A stretch of DNA of 64,000 nucleotides from Oscillatoriales cyanobacterium M59_W2019_021 (GTDB taxonomy: Bacteria; Cyanobacteriota; Cyanobacteriia; Cyanobacteriales; Geitlerinemataceae), in the NCBI GenBank assembly GCA_015295945.1, contig DVED01000139.1, forward strand, positions 1 to 64,000. The letters are read 5' to 3'. Positions 19,624 through 28,674 of this stretch are shown here, piece by piece. Position numbers and translations under genes: made by a program. The notes beneath the pieces are model-generated. The model worked only from the letters and a program-made list of their open reading frames with translations, searched no databases and was not told the DNA's origin. Every line of letters starts with the position of its first letter. Within the stretch, counting starts at the first letter, position 1.

Positions 19624-20811
19624 TTACGCACTCAGTTCGGTCAGTCCTCTGGGCAATCGCTGGCATTCTCCTTCGGACAACCCTTTCCCTTGAATTAAGA
19701 CTTGAAATCCACCCAAACCCATGGGATCGATTAAAGCATGTAGGGTTTGTCTTCGTTGCATGATTTCGGCAATATCTCGAGCGGTTGCCGTTTTTTCGCC
19801 TGCCGCAGGATTGCTCAATTTTACCAAACGATCGCCCCATCCCAATGCCATTAAAAATAATCCCTGTTGCGTCAATCCCAAGGTAGATAAACCGCAGGCT
19901 TCTCCCTGACGCTGTAGGGCAGTAAAATTGACGTGGGCAGTAATATCTTGGTTGCCGATGTAAAGATAGGGATTATCGTGATATCGATGCTGGTAGTAAC
20001 ACTGAAGCGTTCCTCGCGATCGCCCCAAGCTATAATAGCGATCGGCTGTGTATCCGTAATCGATCGTCAGCACATATCCTCGCTTTAACCGTTTCGCTAC
20101 AGTTTCCATCCAATCTAGCGCTGCTAAGTTGATTTCGCTGCGATAACCGTCTGGATAGTTTTGAATCTCGATGCCGTTAAATTCTAAATATTCTGCAAGT
20201 TCGGATGTAGAAGGTTCGCCTAAAATTTCTACGAACTCTCGATCGTTGTCGGAATTAGCAACGTAAATTTCGCGTAGGTTGCCAGACTCAATCGCAAACA
20301 GATGCACGGGGAAAGCATCGACCAATTCGTTAGAAAAACAGCAGCCAACGATCGATTCTAGTGGCAGTTCGTCCCAGGTACACCAGCGAATGGGCGCATT
20401 TTTAAAGCGACGTTGCTGTTCTTGTTGAAAAGTGGCTGATGTTTCGATGATAATATAGTCTAGAGACCGATAAAAATCCGCATCTCGATCGCGAATATAT
20501 TGCAAAATATCGCGTGCTAAAATTCCCTGTCCCGCTCCCATTTCTACCAGATGAAATGGATTTGGACGATCGAGAATGTGCCACATTTCTAAAAATTGTT
20601 CGGCGAGAGTTTCCCCAAAATCCGCACACAAATGGGGTGACGTAGCAAAATCACCCAAGGCGCCAATTCCCGCACCTCGAGTGTAGTAACCATACTGAGG
20701 ATGGTACAGAACCTGCGACATATATTCAGCAAAGGTGATTCGCTGTTGGGGACTTTCTTGGATGAATTGGCGGATCGACTGACACAATTCTGGATGAGGG
20801 AAATTCGTCAT
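19624..20811 (-). CDS. MidA/NDUFAF7-family SAM-dependent methyltransferase
   Basis: 395 residues of COG1565 (formerly DUF185). The N-terminus has ITFAEYMSQVLYHPQYGYYT, the signature start of this family. It is followed by GALGDFATSPHL and the SAM-binding loop VEMGAGQGILARDIL at about residues 88-102. Further hallmarks are SNELVDAFPVH and LTIDYGYTADRYY. Eukaryotic members methylate an arginine of the NDUFS2 subunit of complex I; by analogy cyanobacterial members may act on NDH-1, but this is inference. It stands alone between the ExbB-like gene and murB. Confidence 0.9.
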   Translation of the reverse strand: MTNFPHPELCQSIRQFIQESPQQRITFAEYMSQVLYHPQYGYYTRGAGIGALGDFATSPHLCADFGETLAEQFLEMWHILDRPNPFHLVEMGAGQGILARDILQYIRDRDADFYRSLDYIIIETSATFQQEQQRRFKNAPIRWCTWDELPLESIVGCCFSNELVDAFPVHLFAIESGNLREIYVANSDNDREFVEILGEPSTSELAEYLEFNGIEIQNYPDGYRSEINLAALDWMETVAKRLKRGYVLTIDYGYTADRYYSLGRSRGTLQCYYQHRYHDNPYLYIGNQDITAHVNFTALQRQGEACGLSTLGLTQQGLFLMALGWGDRLVKLSNPAAGEKTATARDIAEIMQRRQTLHALIDPMGLGGFQVLIQGKGLSEGECQRLPRGLTELSA

Positions 20812-21178
20812 CAGAAGGCAGATGGCTGAAGGGGGGTTTTTGGGGAAGAAGATCGAACTCCTCCGACAAACGATTTTCCCTCACCCAACAGGCTTGATGA
20901 TGGAAAGATCTGAGCTGCCAGGCTGGGGAAATGTAGAATTCCCGAAGGGGAAGGGTTCCTGCTATAGGATATCACTGCCTTGTCCGATCGTTGGCAACTT
21001 CCGATCCGAACAGAAAAGAGCGATCTCTCTTTGACCCGACGTCCCTACGCTAGATTTCACGCAAGCACTAGGCTCGAATTCGGGTTCTATTTAGATTTCG
21101 TTAAGAGGTGGGTGATTTTTCGGACGATCGAGAGTTGAGTTACAAAACTTCATGTCGATCGCCGCCGCGACAGCAGCG
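20812..21178. other. Gene-free spacer
   Basis: About 370 bases between murB's 3' end and the start of the methyltransferase gene. A 70-codon open frame on the plus strand (20822-21034) has no recognisable composition. I see no structured RNA, repeats or clear terminator. The methyltransferase promoter should lie near its left end. Confidence 0.4.
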
Positions 21179-22201
21179 TTAGATAACCTGAAAATCGCCC
21201 AAAATGCGAACTTCCGGTTCCAACCAAACTTGCCAGCGCTCGTTTACCTGGTTGCGCACCGCATGGATCAAGCGGAAGATATCGGTTGCCGTCGCGTTGC
21301 CGCAGTTGAGGATAAAATTCGCATGGCGCTCTGCCACCATGGCGCCGCCGATTTGGTATCCCTTCAATCCGGTTTGCTCGATCAGCCATCCCGCCGCGTG
21401 GGGGGTGGGGTTGCGGAAGACGCTACCGCAACTGGGGCGATCGTAGGGTTGGCTGCTGTGTCGCTGTTTGAGGTGGTGCTGGGTTGCCATCTTCACATCT
21501 CGGGGATCGAATCCCGGTTGAAGTTGGAATGTCGCTTCCACCACCATCCGATCGTCGTTCTGCAAAATTGAAGAGCGATAGCCATACTGGAGATCCTCGC
21601 GGGTCAACACCTCCAAAGTTCCATTAGGAGACAACACTCGGACGCTGACGAGTAAATCGGCAATGCAACTGCGGTGCGCGCCCGCGTTCATGACCACTGC
21701 ACCCCCCACCGTACCGGGAATGCCCACTGCCCATTCTAAGCCGCTGCAACCGAGTTCTGCGGCTTGCGATGCCAAACGGGGCAGTGGCTCTCCTGCGGAC
21801 ACCACCAGTTGTCCGCTTTCGAGATCGAAGTGGGAGTGGCGCAGGTAGCGGGTGCAGATGACCAATCCCGGCAAACCGCTATCGCCGATCAATAAATTAG
21901 AACCCGCACCCAAACGGGTGACGGGTAAACCTTCAGCGTGCGCCCATGCCATGCCCGCCTGCAAATCTTCCAACCGCCGGGGCGTCATGCACCATTCTGC
22001 CGGACCGCCCACGCGGAAGGAGGTGAGAGACGCTAAGGGAACTTGAGGTTGGATGGAACATTTGCTGTCGAGTAAGGAAATGGGCGATCGTCTGCCGCTG
22101 GTGAGGGTCGATCGCATTTCGGGGAACGCCGCACCAGCAGAGCTAGCGCCATGGTCTTGATCGCTCGTAGAAGCCTGAAGCAAGTTACTGGAAAGAATCA
22201 T
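21179..22201 (-). CDS. murB: UDP-N-acetylenolpyruvoylglucosamine reductase
   Basis: 340 residues; the conserved part starts at about 55 ([15 protein letters not shown]). The FAD-binding features are [19 protein letters not shown] and [17 protein letters not shown]; the catalytic segment YRSSILQ and CGSVFRNP (the proton-donor Ser lies in this motif) follow; the C-terminus has [12 protein letters not shown] and the HANFI segment. It is a type-I MurB by these motifs. The enzyme reduces UDP-GlcNAc-enolpyruvate to UDP-MurNAc with NADPH. The first ~50 residues are Ser/Arg-rich and not conserved; the true start may be internal. It follows murC on the same strand by about 60 bases, as in many cyanobacteria. 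Confidence 0.95.
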   Translation of the reverse strand: MILSSNLLQASTSDQDHGASSAGAAFPEMRSTLTSGRRSPISLLDSKCSIQPQVPLASLTSFRVGGPAEWCMTPRRLEDLQAGMAWAHAEGLPVTRLGAGSNLLIGDSGLPGLVICTRYLRHSHFDLESGQLVVSAGEPLPRLASQAAELGCSGLEWAVGIPGTVGGAVVMNAGAHRSCIADLLVSVRVLSPNGTLEVLTREDLQYGYRSSILQNDDRMVVEATFQLQPGFDPRDVKMATQHHLKQRHSSQPYDRPSCGSVFRNPTPHAAGWLIEQTGLKGYQIGGAMVAERHANFILNCGNATATDIFRLIHAVRNQVNERWQVWLEPEVRILGDFQVI

Positions 22202-22263
22202 GCCTAATTCGGGTTTTGCATTTACAGAAGTTGGATGTGGGGGGCTAGTTTGAAGCGCGAACG

Positions 22264-23817
22264 TTACCCAGCACCCTGTCGTTCAACATTCAGATGAAAC
22301 TCTACCAAGTCGGGAATTATTTGATTGAGGTTGCCCGCCCCCAGAAAGACGACTAAGTCGCCCGGATACAGGGTTTGTTCGAGAAAAGCCGTTAGCTGTG
22401 CCAAAGTGGCTTGGTAATGCACGCCATCGTGGTGTTCCGAGATGGCAGCCGCCACTCGATCGCCGGTTATCTGTCCGACGCCGGATTCGCCGGCGCCGTA
22501 GATATCGCTGACGACGACGACATCCGCATCCCCAAACGATCGCGCGAATTCCGATAAAAAGGTTTGAGCGCGACTGTAGCGGTGGGGTTGGAAGATTGCC
22601 ACGACCCGTCGGGGTTTGTCCGGCTGACCTTGGGCGTGCAGGCGGGCAGCCGCGAGGGTGGCTTGAATTTCGGTGGGGTGGTGGGCGTAATCGTCGATAA
22701 ACAGGATGTCGTTGGCGACGCCGCGCTGCTCGAATCGGCGGCGCGCGCCCTCAAACGCTGCCAAAGCCCGAACGATGGGATCGAACTCGACTTCGAGGAA
22801 CCGACAGGCGGCGATCGCTGCCAGGGCGTTGCTGAGGTTGTGTTCCCCCAACACTTGCAGGCGCAACTCTCCTAAAACTCGACCCCGTTCCCAAACGCGA
22901 GCGGTGGTTCCTGCCGCGCCGTACTCGATGCGATCGGCTGTATAATCTGCCCCGGAGGACGCATCCAAGCTGTAGGTAATGTGGGGTTGAATTCGGTCGC
23001 GTACGATCGGGCAATCGGCGTTGCCGATGGTGACTTGGCAGCGTCGGGCAAAGGTTTGGAAAATCTTGATCGCGTCGTCGAGATGGGCGTAGCGATCGGG
23101 ATGGTCCAGTTCGATGTTGGTAATCACCCCCAGGTAAGGGGCGAATTTCACCAGGGACCCGTCGGACTCGTCGGCTTCGGCGACCAAATACGCACCCTGT
23201 CCCAAGCGGGCGTTTCCTTCCCAGGACTTGACTTCGCCACCGATCGCGATCGTCGGGTCTAATCCGGCATCGAGGAGGATCGAGGCGATTGAGCTGCTGG
23301 TGGTCGTTTTTCCGTGAGTTCCAGCGACAGCAATACTCTGATAATCGGCAATCAAGGCGGCTAGCAAATCCGCGCGGTGAAAAATCGGACAGCCCAAATC
23401 CACAGCCGCTCGATATTCTGAGTTGGTCGGGTCGATCGCGCTCGAGCAAATCACTTGCGGCAAGCCCGCTCTCGATCGAAGCGATCGCGATTCCCGTGCT
23501 TCAAAAGACTCGACCGCCGTCCCTCCCACACGAGACGCCCGATCCGCCATCGCCAACGGGACGGCATGACGGGTTGTCGAGACTCCGATATCTTCTACCT
23601 TTGACGATTGAAAGATCTCGAAATTACTGGCTTCTTGATGCCAAAAAATATGAGCCCCCAGTTCTTGCAATCGTTGGGTAATATGGTTCGCTCGCACATC
23701 GGACCCGGATACGGGTAGCTGGCGTTTCGCGAGTATATAAGCCAGCGCTGACATTCCAATTCCACCAATACCGATAAAATGAAATGGCTTGCCGCTAAAA
23801 TCAACCAAATGCGCCAT
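22264..23817 (-). CDS. murC: UDP-N-acetylmuramate--L-alanine ligase
   Basis: 517 residues from the ATG at 23817 ([10 protein letters not shown]; a TTG/ATG further up at 23853 gives an unlikely start). The N-terminal Rossmann part has [14 protein letters not shown], the ATP loop is [13 protein letters not shown] at about 163-175, and the C-terminal part has [14 protein letters not shown] and [11 protein letters not shown]. It adds L-alanine to UDP-MurNAc in the cytoplasm. Between residues about 71 and 118 there is extra sequence ([20 protein letters not shown] then Arg/Ser-rich) not present in the MurC proteins I know, in the loop before QVICSSAI. It is discussed as a finding. murB follows. 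Confidence 0.95.
   Translation of the reverse strand: MAHLVDFSGKPFHFIGIGGIGMSALAYILAKRQLPVSGSDVRANHITQRLQELGAHIFWHQEASNFEIFQSSKVEDIGVSTTRHAVPLAMADRASRVGGTAVESFEARESRSLRSRAGLPQVICSSAIDPTNSEYRAAVDLGCPIFHRADLLAALIADYQSIAVAGTHGKTTTSSSIASILLDAGLDPTIAIGGEVKSWEGNARLGQGAYLVAEADESDGSLVKFAPYLGVITNIELDHPDRYAHLDDAIKIFQTFARRCQVTIGNADCPIVRDRIQPHITYSLDASSGADYTADRIEYGAAGTTARVWERGRVLGELRLQVLGEHNLSNALAAIAACRFLEVEFDPIVRALAAFEGARRRFEQRGVANDILFIDDYAHHPTEIQATLAAARLHAQGQPDKPRRVVAIFQPHRYSRAQTFLSEFARSFGDADVVVVSDIYGAGESGVGQITGDRVAAAISEHHDGVHYQATLAQLTAFLEQTLYPGDLVVFLGAGNLNQIIPDLVEFHLNVERQGAG
23464..23607. repeat. In-frame palindromic insertion inside murC
   Basis: This ~144-base segment encodes the extra ~48 residues of MurC. 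It contains the inverted repeat GCCGTCCC (23516-23523) and GGGACGGC (23558-23565), plus several GATCG cores. Its length is a multiple of three and it leaves the reading frame open. Boundaries are estimated from where family similarity stops and resumes. Confidence 0.45.
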
Positions 23818-24263
23818 TTTTGCTCCTAATACACCACACCACACCAATAACACGCGATATCATATCAAGAATTAAAGTTTTGCGATAGCGCCTTGGGAAA
23901 ATTCTCGGAGTAACGGGCTGCTAGAGGTTGTCTCCGCTCTTTCCATCTGGGAAAATTTACGGATAACATCTGTGTTGCCGACCGATCTCCTCTCGGGAAT
24001 CCTCCTGACTAAAACTCCTCTTTAACTACAACGTTTTACGAGTGATTTCTGGAAAAACCTGCGACTAGATTAGCAGTAAAAGGAAGGTGTCGGCGATAGG
24101 GAAATCACGGAATCTCTCGAGGAGGGGTCTGAAATTCCTCTCGGTTGCGAGTCGATCGTGTGACCGAGAGGAATGCAGAAGTGGGGAAGTCAGCGCGACT
24201 GAACTCCTGGATTCTGAATTCTGTAGGCACAGCCAGCGCAGTAGCGCTGACTCCTTTCCAGAC
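23818..24263. other. Divergent spacer between murC and nadD
   Basis: About 445 bases. It carries the promoters of both genes, though no boxes are convincing. The right half has a strong hairpin (24135-24175), listed separately. An open frame continuous with nadD begins at 24087, but its product is Arg/Ser-rich and unlike NadD, so I treat it as untranslated leader. Confidence 0.45.
24135..24175 (+). promoter_or_regulatory. Perfect 12-bp hairpin in the nadD leader
   Basis: ATTCCTCTCGGT at 24135-24146 is the exact reverse complement of ACCGAGAGGAAT at 24164-24175, with a 17-base loop. It lies about 90 bases ahead of the nadD start. It may be an RNA hairpin in the leader, a protein-binding site or a dispersed palindrome. 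No T-tract follows on either strand, so it is not a typical terminator. Confidence 0.5.
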
Positions 24264-24908
24264 ATGGCAGCGAAAATCAGGTCTAAGCTCGGAATTTTAG
24301 GAGGAACGTTCGATCCGCCCCATTGGGGACATCTGGCAATGGCAGAAGCGGCGCATGACCAGATGCAACTCGACCGCGTGCTTTGGGTTCCTAGCCATCG
24401 TCCCCCCCATAAGTCGGCAAATTGTCTGTCTGCGTTCGAGATCCGCCGGGATTGGGTGCGCCGCGCTATTGCCGATCGTTCGGAGTTCGCACTGGTAGAG
24501 GTGGCGGGGCGTTCGTCGGGTGCTTCCTACGCCATCGACACGCTGCGGGCATTACAGCGGATGTATCCCGACCGGGATTGGTGCTGGATTGTCGGATTGG
24601 ATACGTTTCGATCGCTGCCTAAATGGTATAAGTGCCAGGAAGTGGCGTCGGTGTGTCAGTGGTCGATCGCCCCGCGTGCGCGTTGTTCCCATTCCCAGGC
24701 ACAAGCGGTGGCAGCAACGCAGCAAGCCTGTCGAGAGGTCGCTCGCCTTCTGGAGGCGCGATCCATTTCCATTCGCTGGCAAGTGTTAGAGATGTCGCCG
24801 ATCGACATTTCCTCCAGTGAAATCCGCCGCTCCTGTCGCGAGGGTCGATCGATCCGCAATTGGGTTCCCGAATCCATCCGCGCCGACCTGGAAACCCATC
24901 CGTTCTAG
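24264..24908 (+). CDS. nadD: Nicotinate-nucleotide adenylyltransferase
   Basis: 214 residues from the ATG at 24264 (MAAKIRSKLGILGG). The nucleotidyltransferase motifs are GGTFDPPHWGHLAMAE (GxFDPxHxGH) near the N-terminus and ISSSEIRR, the C-terminal (S/T)xxxR-like signature. WVPSHRPPHKS binds substrate. It makes deamido-NAD from nicotinate mononucleotide and ATP in the cytoplasm. It stands alone on the plus strand; the frame is open to 24087 but that part is not NadD-like. In some cyanobacteria nadD is followed by a Nudix gene; that is not the case here. Confidence 0.93.
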   Translation: MAAKIRSKLGILGGTFDPPHWGHLAMAEAAHDQMQLDRVLWVPSHRPPHKSANCLSAFEIRRDWVRRAIADRSEFALVEVAGRSSGASYAIDTLRALQRMYPDRDWCWIVGLDTFRSLPKWYKCQEVASVCQWSIAPRARCSHSQAQAVAATQQACREVARLLEARSISIRWQVLEMSPIDISSSEIRRSCREGRSIRNWVPESIRADLETHPF

Positions 24909-25099
24909 CGGCGAAAACCCATCGCCGATGCCCACTGACCCTCTAGCTGTCGTCGCCATGGTGAGGAAAAGTCCGATCTCGCACAGCGCGTCTGTCTCCC
25001 CCCGGCAGACCCCGATCGTCCGCACCGGAAATCTAAAAAGCATTCCCCGATCGATCTCCTCCATCTCCGGGTTGATTTCCCCAAGCCTAAGACCCAATA

Positions 25100-25745
25100 C
25101 GACCGAACAACTATGGTATAATTGCTCGCGAGCCGCTTGCGGTATGAGCCGATCGTTGCTGTCAGAAGGCGTGTTTCCGAATCTGACAAAAGAGCAACAG
25201 CGCCTGGGTGAAACCATCCAGTCAAAAATTGGTTTAGTCAAATCCGTAAGGGTTGTCTTGAACTGATGGGGAGTTTGAGGGACTGTCAGTTCCCCGCTCT
25301 ACAGATCTGCCTTGGGAACCAGAGCGGCTGCCGGGTCAAAGCACGAGCTTTGTAGCTGTAAGTACCGGGAAACCGAGTAAAACCAGTGGACGCTGTGTAA
25401 AACCTGATCGTCTTCGGATGTGACGGCAATGGCGAATGAAACCGGCAGCCCAAGCTCTACCGCAGGTGAGCGTTGGGCAGTTCACGGGATGCCTCCTCTG
25501 TAACGCGAACGTGGTAGTGTAATTTCACGGGATATCGTTTTTGGCGGTATCGTCCGGCGTTAGTGGATCGGGCAAGATACGAGGATGCGTTCCCGAAATG
25601 GGAAATCTATCGTAGCGTTTGACGGCTATTAGATTCGTCTTGGCGGTGATTTTCATCGTAACTGCCCGTTCTGGGTTTTGCAGCCGCATTTCCATTAATG
25701 CAGGAAACCCCAGACCGCGAGGTGGGGAATCTTCGCAGCCGATTG
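25100..25745 (+). mobile_element. Probable decayed IS200/IS605-like remnants
   Basis: No gene covers 24909-25865. Within it, the stretch GGCAATGGCGAATGAAACCG (about 25426-25445) followed by a hairpin (GCCCAAGCTC, then GAGCGTTGGGC, about 25448-25478) resembles the 3' end of tnpB elements with their guide RNA. A second candidate is AATGCAGGAAACCCC with the CCCCAGACC/GGTGGGG hairpin at about 25697-25730. Short frames around both contain stops. A TATAAT box lies at 25117-25122. I cannot find a tnpA or an intact tnpB. The reading is by resemblance only and may be wrong; an unrecognised structured RNA is the main alternative. Confidence 0.35.
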
Positions 25746-25852
25746 TTAGATGGGCAGCAGAACAAACATCGATCTCAATTTAATTCGATCGAACGAGTAT
25801 CAAATTCATAAAAAAACGATTGTTGCCCCTTCCGGGCAGGGAATGTTGTAGT

Positions 25853-25859
25853 TAGGAGG
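25853..25859 (+). promoter_or_regulatory. Ribosome-binding site fixing the gap2 GTG start
   Basis: TAGGAGG lies six bases ahead of a GTG at 25866 that begins [14 protein letters not shown], the conserved GAPDH N-terminus. No in-frame ATG lies nearby, so the GTG is the start. Confidence 0.8.
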
Positions 25860-25865
25860 TTACAG

Positions 25866-26882
25866 GTGATCAGAGTCGCAATTAACGGTTTTGGACGTAT
25901 CGGACGCAACTTTCTGCGTTGCTGGCTAACTCGGGACAATTCTCAGTTAGAACTCGTAGGCGTTAACGATACTTCCGATCCGAAAACCAACGCTCATCTT
26001 TTAAAATACGATTCGATGCTGGGAACGCTGAAAGCCGATATCAGCGCTGATAGCAACTCGATTACCGTCAATGGCAAGACCATCAAATGCGTCTCCGATC
26101 GCAATCCCCTAAACTTGCCTTGGAAAGAATGGGGCGTTGACTTAGTGATCGAATCTACGGGAGTTTTCGTTACCGACGAAGGCGCTTCCAAGCACTTAGA
26201 AGCTGGCGCTAAAAAAGTGCTGATTACCGCACCGGGTAAGGGCGCTGGCGTGGGGACTTTCGTGATGGGGGTCAACCACGAATCTTATACCCACGATTCT
26301 TATAAAATTCTCAGCAATGCCAGTTGTACGACCAACTGCCTCGCTCCCGTGGTGAAGGTATTGCAAGATAACTTCGGCATCATCAAAGGGACGATGACCA
26401 CCACCCACAGCTATACCGGAGATCAGCGCTTGCTCGATGCCAGCCACCGGGACGTGCGACGGGCGCGTGCCGCCGCGATTAATATCGTTCCCACATCTAC
26501 GGGTGCGGCGCAAGCTGTGGCGTTGGTGATTCCGGAGGTGAAGGGCAAGCTCAACGGGATTGCCTTGCGCGTACCGACCCCTAACGTTTCCGTGGTCGAT
26601 TTCGTCGCCCAAGTTGAGAAAAAGACGTTTACCGAGCAGGTGAACGAAGTCTTACACGCGGCTGCTAACGGTCCGCTCAAGGGATTTTTGGAGTATAATG
26701 ACTTACCTTTAGTCTCTTGCGATTATCGGGGTCACGATGCGTCGTCGATCGTCGATGCCAGTTTGACGATGGTCATGGATGGCGATTTGGTGAAAGTCGT
26801 GGCGTGGTACGACAACGAGTGGGGTTATTCTCAGCGGGTTGTCGATTTAGCCGAGTTAGTGGCTCAGAAGTGGGTGGCTTAA
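25866..26882 (+). CDS. gap2: NAD(P)-dependent glyceraldehyde-3-phosphate dehydrogenase (Calvin-cycle type)
   Basis: 338 residues from a GTG. The Rossmann start is [17 protein letters not shown]; the catalytic pair is Cys154 in SNASCTTNC and His181 in [10 protein letters not shown]; the C-terminus has [15 protein letters not shown]. The segment [19 protein letters not shown] is typical of the photosynthetic Gap2, which uses NADPH to reduce 1,3-bisphosphoglycerate, rather than of glycolytic Gap1. The C-terminal extension that plant GapB uses for redox control is absent. It has its own ribosome site and terminator and so is probably monocistronic. Confidence 0.96.
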   Translation: MIRVAINGFGRIGRNFLRCWLTRDNSQLELVGVNDTSDPKTNAHLLKYDSMLGTLKADISADSNSITVNGKTIKCVSDRNPLNLPWKEWGVDLVIESTGVFVTDEGASKHLEAGAKKVLITAPGKGAGVGTFVMGVNHESYTHDSYKILSNASCTTNCLAPVVKVLQDNFGIIKGTMTTTHSYTGDQRLLDASHRDVRRARAAAINIVPTSTGAAQAVALVIPEVKGKLNGIALRVPTPNVSVVDFVAQVEKKTFTEQVNEVLHAAANGPLKGFLEYNDLPLVSCDYRGHDASSIVDASLTMVMDGDLVKVVAWYDNEWGYSQRVVDLAELVAQKWVA

Positions 26883-26909
26883 CTCTTGAAGAATTAAACT
26901 AATTCGATG

Positions 26910-26942
26910 AAAACCCGGCTTCTTCCAGAAGTCGGGTTTTTC
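26910..26942 (+). terminator. Terminator of gap2
   Basis: AAAACCCGGCTTCT pairs with AGAAGTCGGGTTTTT around TCC, closed by a T-run. It lies 27 bases past the gap2 stop and ten bases before the end of the convergent DUF4870 gene, and can serve both. It is nearly the same sequence as the dnaK terminator. Confidence 0.85.
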
Positions 26943-26952
26943 GTTCGGGCGC

Positions 26953-27300
26953 TTAAACGATGCGAAAGATAAAGGGATAGCGATAGGTGGTTTCGGGATT
27001 GGCGAGGATTTTGATGAGGGCTAGGATGGGGAAAATCCAGTGAAAGAGGAAAAAGGGAATGGCGAGAATTGCCGCAATAGGAATGCCGATGATTGAAATC
27101 CACAAGATGCCGAGAATCGCTTCGTACACCCACACGTTCAGGTGAAAATTGAGGGATTCTTTGGCGTTGTCTTTGACCACCGGATCGTCGGAAACGAGCA
27201 AAATGGCGATGGGCAAACCGATAAAAATCAGGAGAGAGCCAGCGAAAATCGAACCGTGGCAGAGTGCCGATAAGAGTTTGCGTTTGTCGGAGTCGTACAT
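26953..27300 (-). CDS. DUF4870 small membrane protein
   Basis: 115 residues from an ATG at 27300; the frame is open to 27534 but the upstream part is not family-like. The start MYDSDKRKLLSALCHGSIFA and the following GLPIAILLVSDDPVVKDNAK match the DUF4870 pattern of a short first helix, a conserved polar linker (KESLNFHLNVWVYE) and two more hydrophobic helices. It is an inner-membrane or thylakoid protein of unknown role. It converges on gap2. Confidence 0.85.
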   Translation of the reverse strand: MYDSDKRKLLSALCHGSIFAGSLLIFIGLPIAILLVSDDPVVKDNAKESLNFHLNVWVYEAILGILWISIIGIPIAAILAIPFFLFHWIFPILALIKILANPETTYRYPFIFRIV

Positions 27301-27537
27301 CTGAGTATCCTCGGGTTTTGAGAGATCGTACCCTATGTCAACCGATTCGCGATCGCCCGTTCCCCAATTTGGAGAAGTTGAAAGTTTTCTGGAGATTTCG
27401 GCGATCGGGCGGGAAAGGGGCGATACTAAGCTGTGGATGCGCAAAGCAAAACTTGGGTTAGTCTGAATCCAAGTCCCGACCGTTGCCAGATATCGGGCTT
27501 GGCTATAATGTTTTTCGTGACCTAGACTTCCCAAGTT

Positions 27538-28026
27538 ATGAGGAATTTGATCGAAATATGGATGGTAGCACTATACGCGGGTTTAGCCAGTTTGGGCGCG
27601 ATCGCGTTTTCCGAGGATGCCGCGCGAGCTAGCATTCCTCCAGATCTCGGGCGCTATGCCCAATACGAGGACTTTGAACTTTCCCCCGGATTTAAGCCCG
27701 ATCCGCGCCTGGGAACGGGGACTTCAGGCGGTACGGAAGAGAGTGGAGACTGTGGCGAAATTGACAGTACTCCCGATCATTTGCTGACGCTCACCCGCGA
27801 TTTTGACTTTCTGAGAATTTCAGTGGAAGCACCGGGAGATATCACCCTACTCGTGGAAAAGCCCAATGGGGAACGGGTTTGTTCTGACGATACTAATGGG
27901 GTTCTGCCCGAGGTTTCTGGGAGCTATCCCGCCGGACGGTATAAAATTTGGGTGGGAGATTGGGGCAACTCTTACGAATACCGAATTTGTTTGAGTCAGG
28001 ATAGTAGCAAGCAGTGTTTCGACTGA
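27538..28026 (+). CDS. Exported protein, PPC-like beta domain
   Basis: 162 residues with a signal peptide (IEIWMVALYAGLASLGAIAF, cleavage near ASA-like ARAS at about 31). The mature part contains a beta-rich domain, FDFLRISVEAPGDITLLVEK followed by GRYKIWVGDW, resembling pre-peptidase C-terminal (PPC) domains that decorate secreted enzymes. Four cysteines (GDCGEI, RVCSDD, RICLSQ, KQCFD) suggest two disulfides. Cyanobacterial proteins of this kind are usually annotated as hypothetical. A methyltransferase gene follows after 18 bases; a functional link is not obvious. Confidence 0.75.
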   Translation: MRNLIEIWMVALYAGLASLGAIAFSEDAARASIPPDLGRYAQYEDFELSPGFKPDPRLGTGTSGGTEESGDCGEIDSTPDHLLTLTRDFDFLRISVEAPGDITLLVEKPNGERVCSDDTNGVLPEVSGSYPAGRYKIWVGDWGNSYEYRICLSQDSSKQCFD

Positions 28027-28044
28027 GGAAGGTGCGTTCGTCTC

Positions 28045-28641
28045 GTGAACAAAGAAAAACTGTTTGACTTGTGGGCGTCTAGCTACGACTGGATCTTTCC
28101 GTCAGTGTTCTATCAAGCCGTCCACCAACGGCTGTTAGACTATGTGGAATTGCCGGAATCTTCGAGGGTTCTCGATCTCGGCTGCGGGACGGGGAAACTG
28201 CTCGGACGCCTCGCCGATCGCTTTCCCGATTTGCAGGGGACGGGGTTGGACTTTTCCGAGGAGATGTTAAGTCAAGCGCGATCGCGCGATCGCCATCCCG
28301 ATCGCCTGACTTACGTTCGCGGCACTGTCGAATCGCTCCCCTTTGATGCCGGACAGTTCGATGCGGCATTCAGTACCATTAGCTTTCTCCACTATCCCCA
28401 ACCGCAAACGGTTCTGGCGGAAGTGAGCCGGGTTTTGCGGATCGGCGGGCGATTTTACCTCGTCGATTCCATTCCCCCGAGTTGGTGCGGTTCTACCCTG
28501 TCGTTGCCTATTTCTCGGGGGGGAATTACGCTGTACGGACGGGAGGCGCGATCGCGGCTAGGAGAAGCGGCAGGACTGACAGCGATCGCCCATCGCTATC
28601 TCCTAACCCCCGTCGTGCTGACAATTTTCCAGAAGTGGTAA
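28045..28641 (+). CDS. Class I SAM-dependent methyltransferase
   Basis: 198 residues from a GTG. The SAM-binding motif I is VLDLGCGTGKLLGRL at about 41-55, followed by acidic motif II (GTGLDFSEEML), DAAFSTISFLHY and EVSRVLRIGGRFYLVD. This is the UbiE/MenG-like small-molecule methyltransferase class, but the substrate cannot be read from the sequence. It lies 18 bases behind the exported protein gene on the same strand. Confidence 0.88.
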   Translation: MNKEKLFDLWASSYDWIFPSVFYQAVHQRLLDYVELPESSRVLDLGCGTGKLLGRLADRFPDLQGTGLDFSEEMLSQARSRDRHPDRLTYVRGTVESLPFDAGQFDAAFSTISFLHYPQPQTVLAEVSRVLRIGGRFYLVDSIPPSWCGSTLSLPISRGGITLYGREARSRLGEAAGLTAIAHRYLLTPVVLTIFQKW

Positions 28642-28668
28642 TGGGTAATGGGTAATTGGTAATTGGCG
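28640..28668. repeat. Heptamer repeat (GGGTAAT / TGGTAAT)
   Basis: Two GGGTAAT and two TGGTAAT units separate the methyltransferase stop from the stop of the convergent OmpA-type gene. Confidence 0.6.
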
Positions 28669-28674
28669 ACTAAC

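Noticed and set aside
20822-21034. 70-codon open frame upstream of the methyltransferase gene
   Set aside because: No hydrophobic or domain-like pattern, no ribosome site and mixed composition.
24087-24263. N-terminal extension of NadD by 59 residues
   Set aside because: Arg/Ser-rich, unlike any NadD, and it runs through a perfect hairpin; the family start lies at 24264.
24817-25266. 149-codon open frame after nadD
   Set aside because: Overlaps the nadD end in another frame and its product has no domain-like pattern; it falls in the putative mobile-element scar.
25261-25520. RNase P RNA, SRP RNA or cobalamin riboswitch upstream of gap2
   Set aside because: The conserved cores of those RNAs (for example GAGGAAAGTCCGGGC of RNase P and GGTCAGG...GAAGCAGCC of SRP RNA) are absent.
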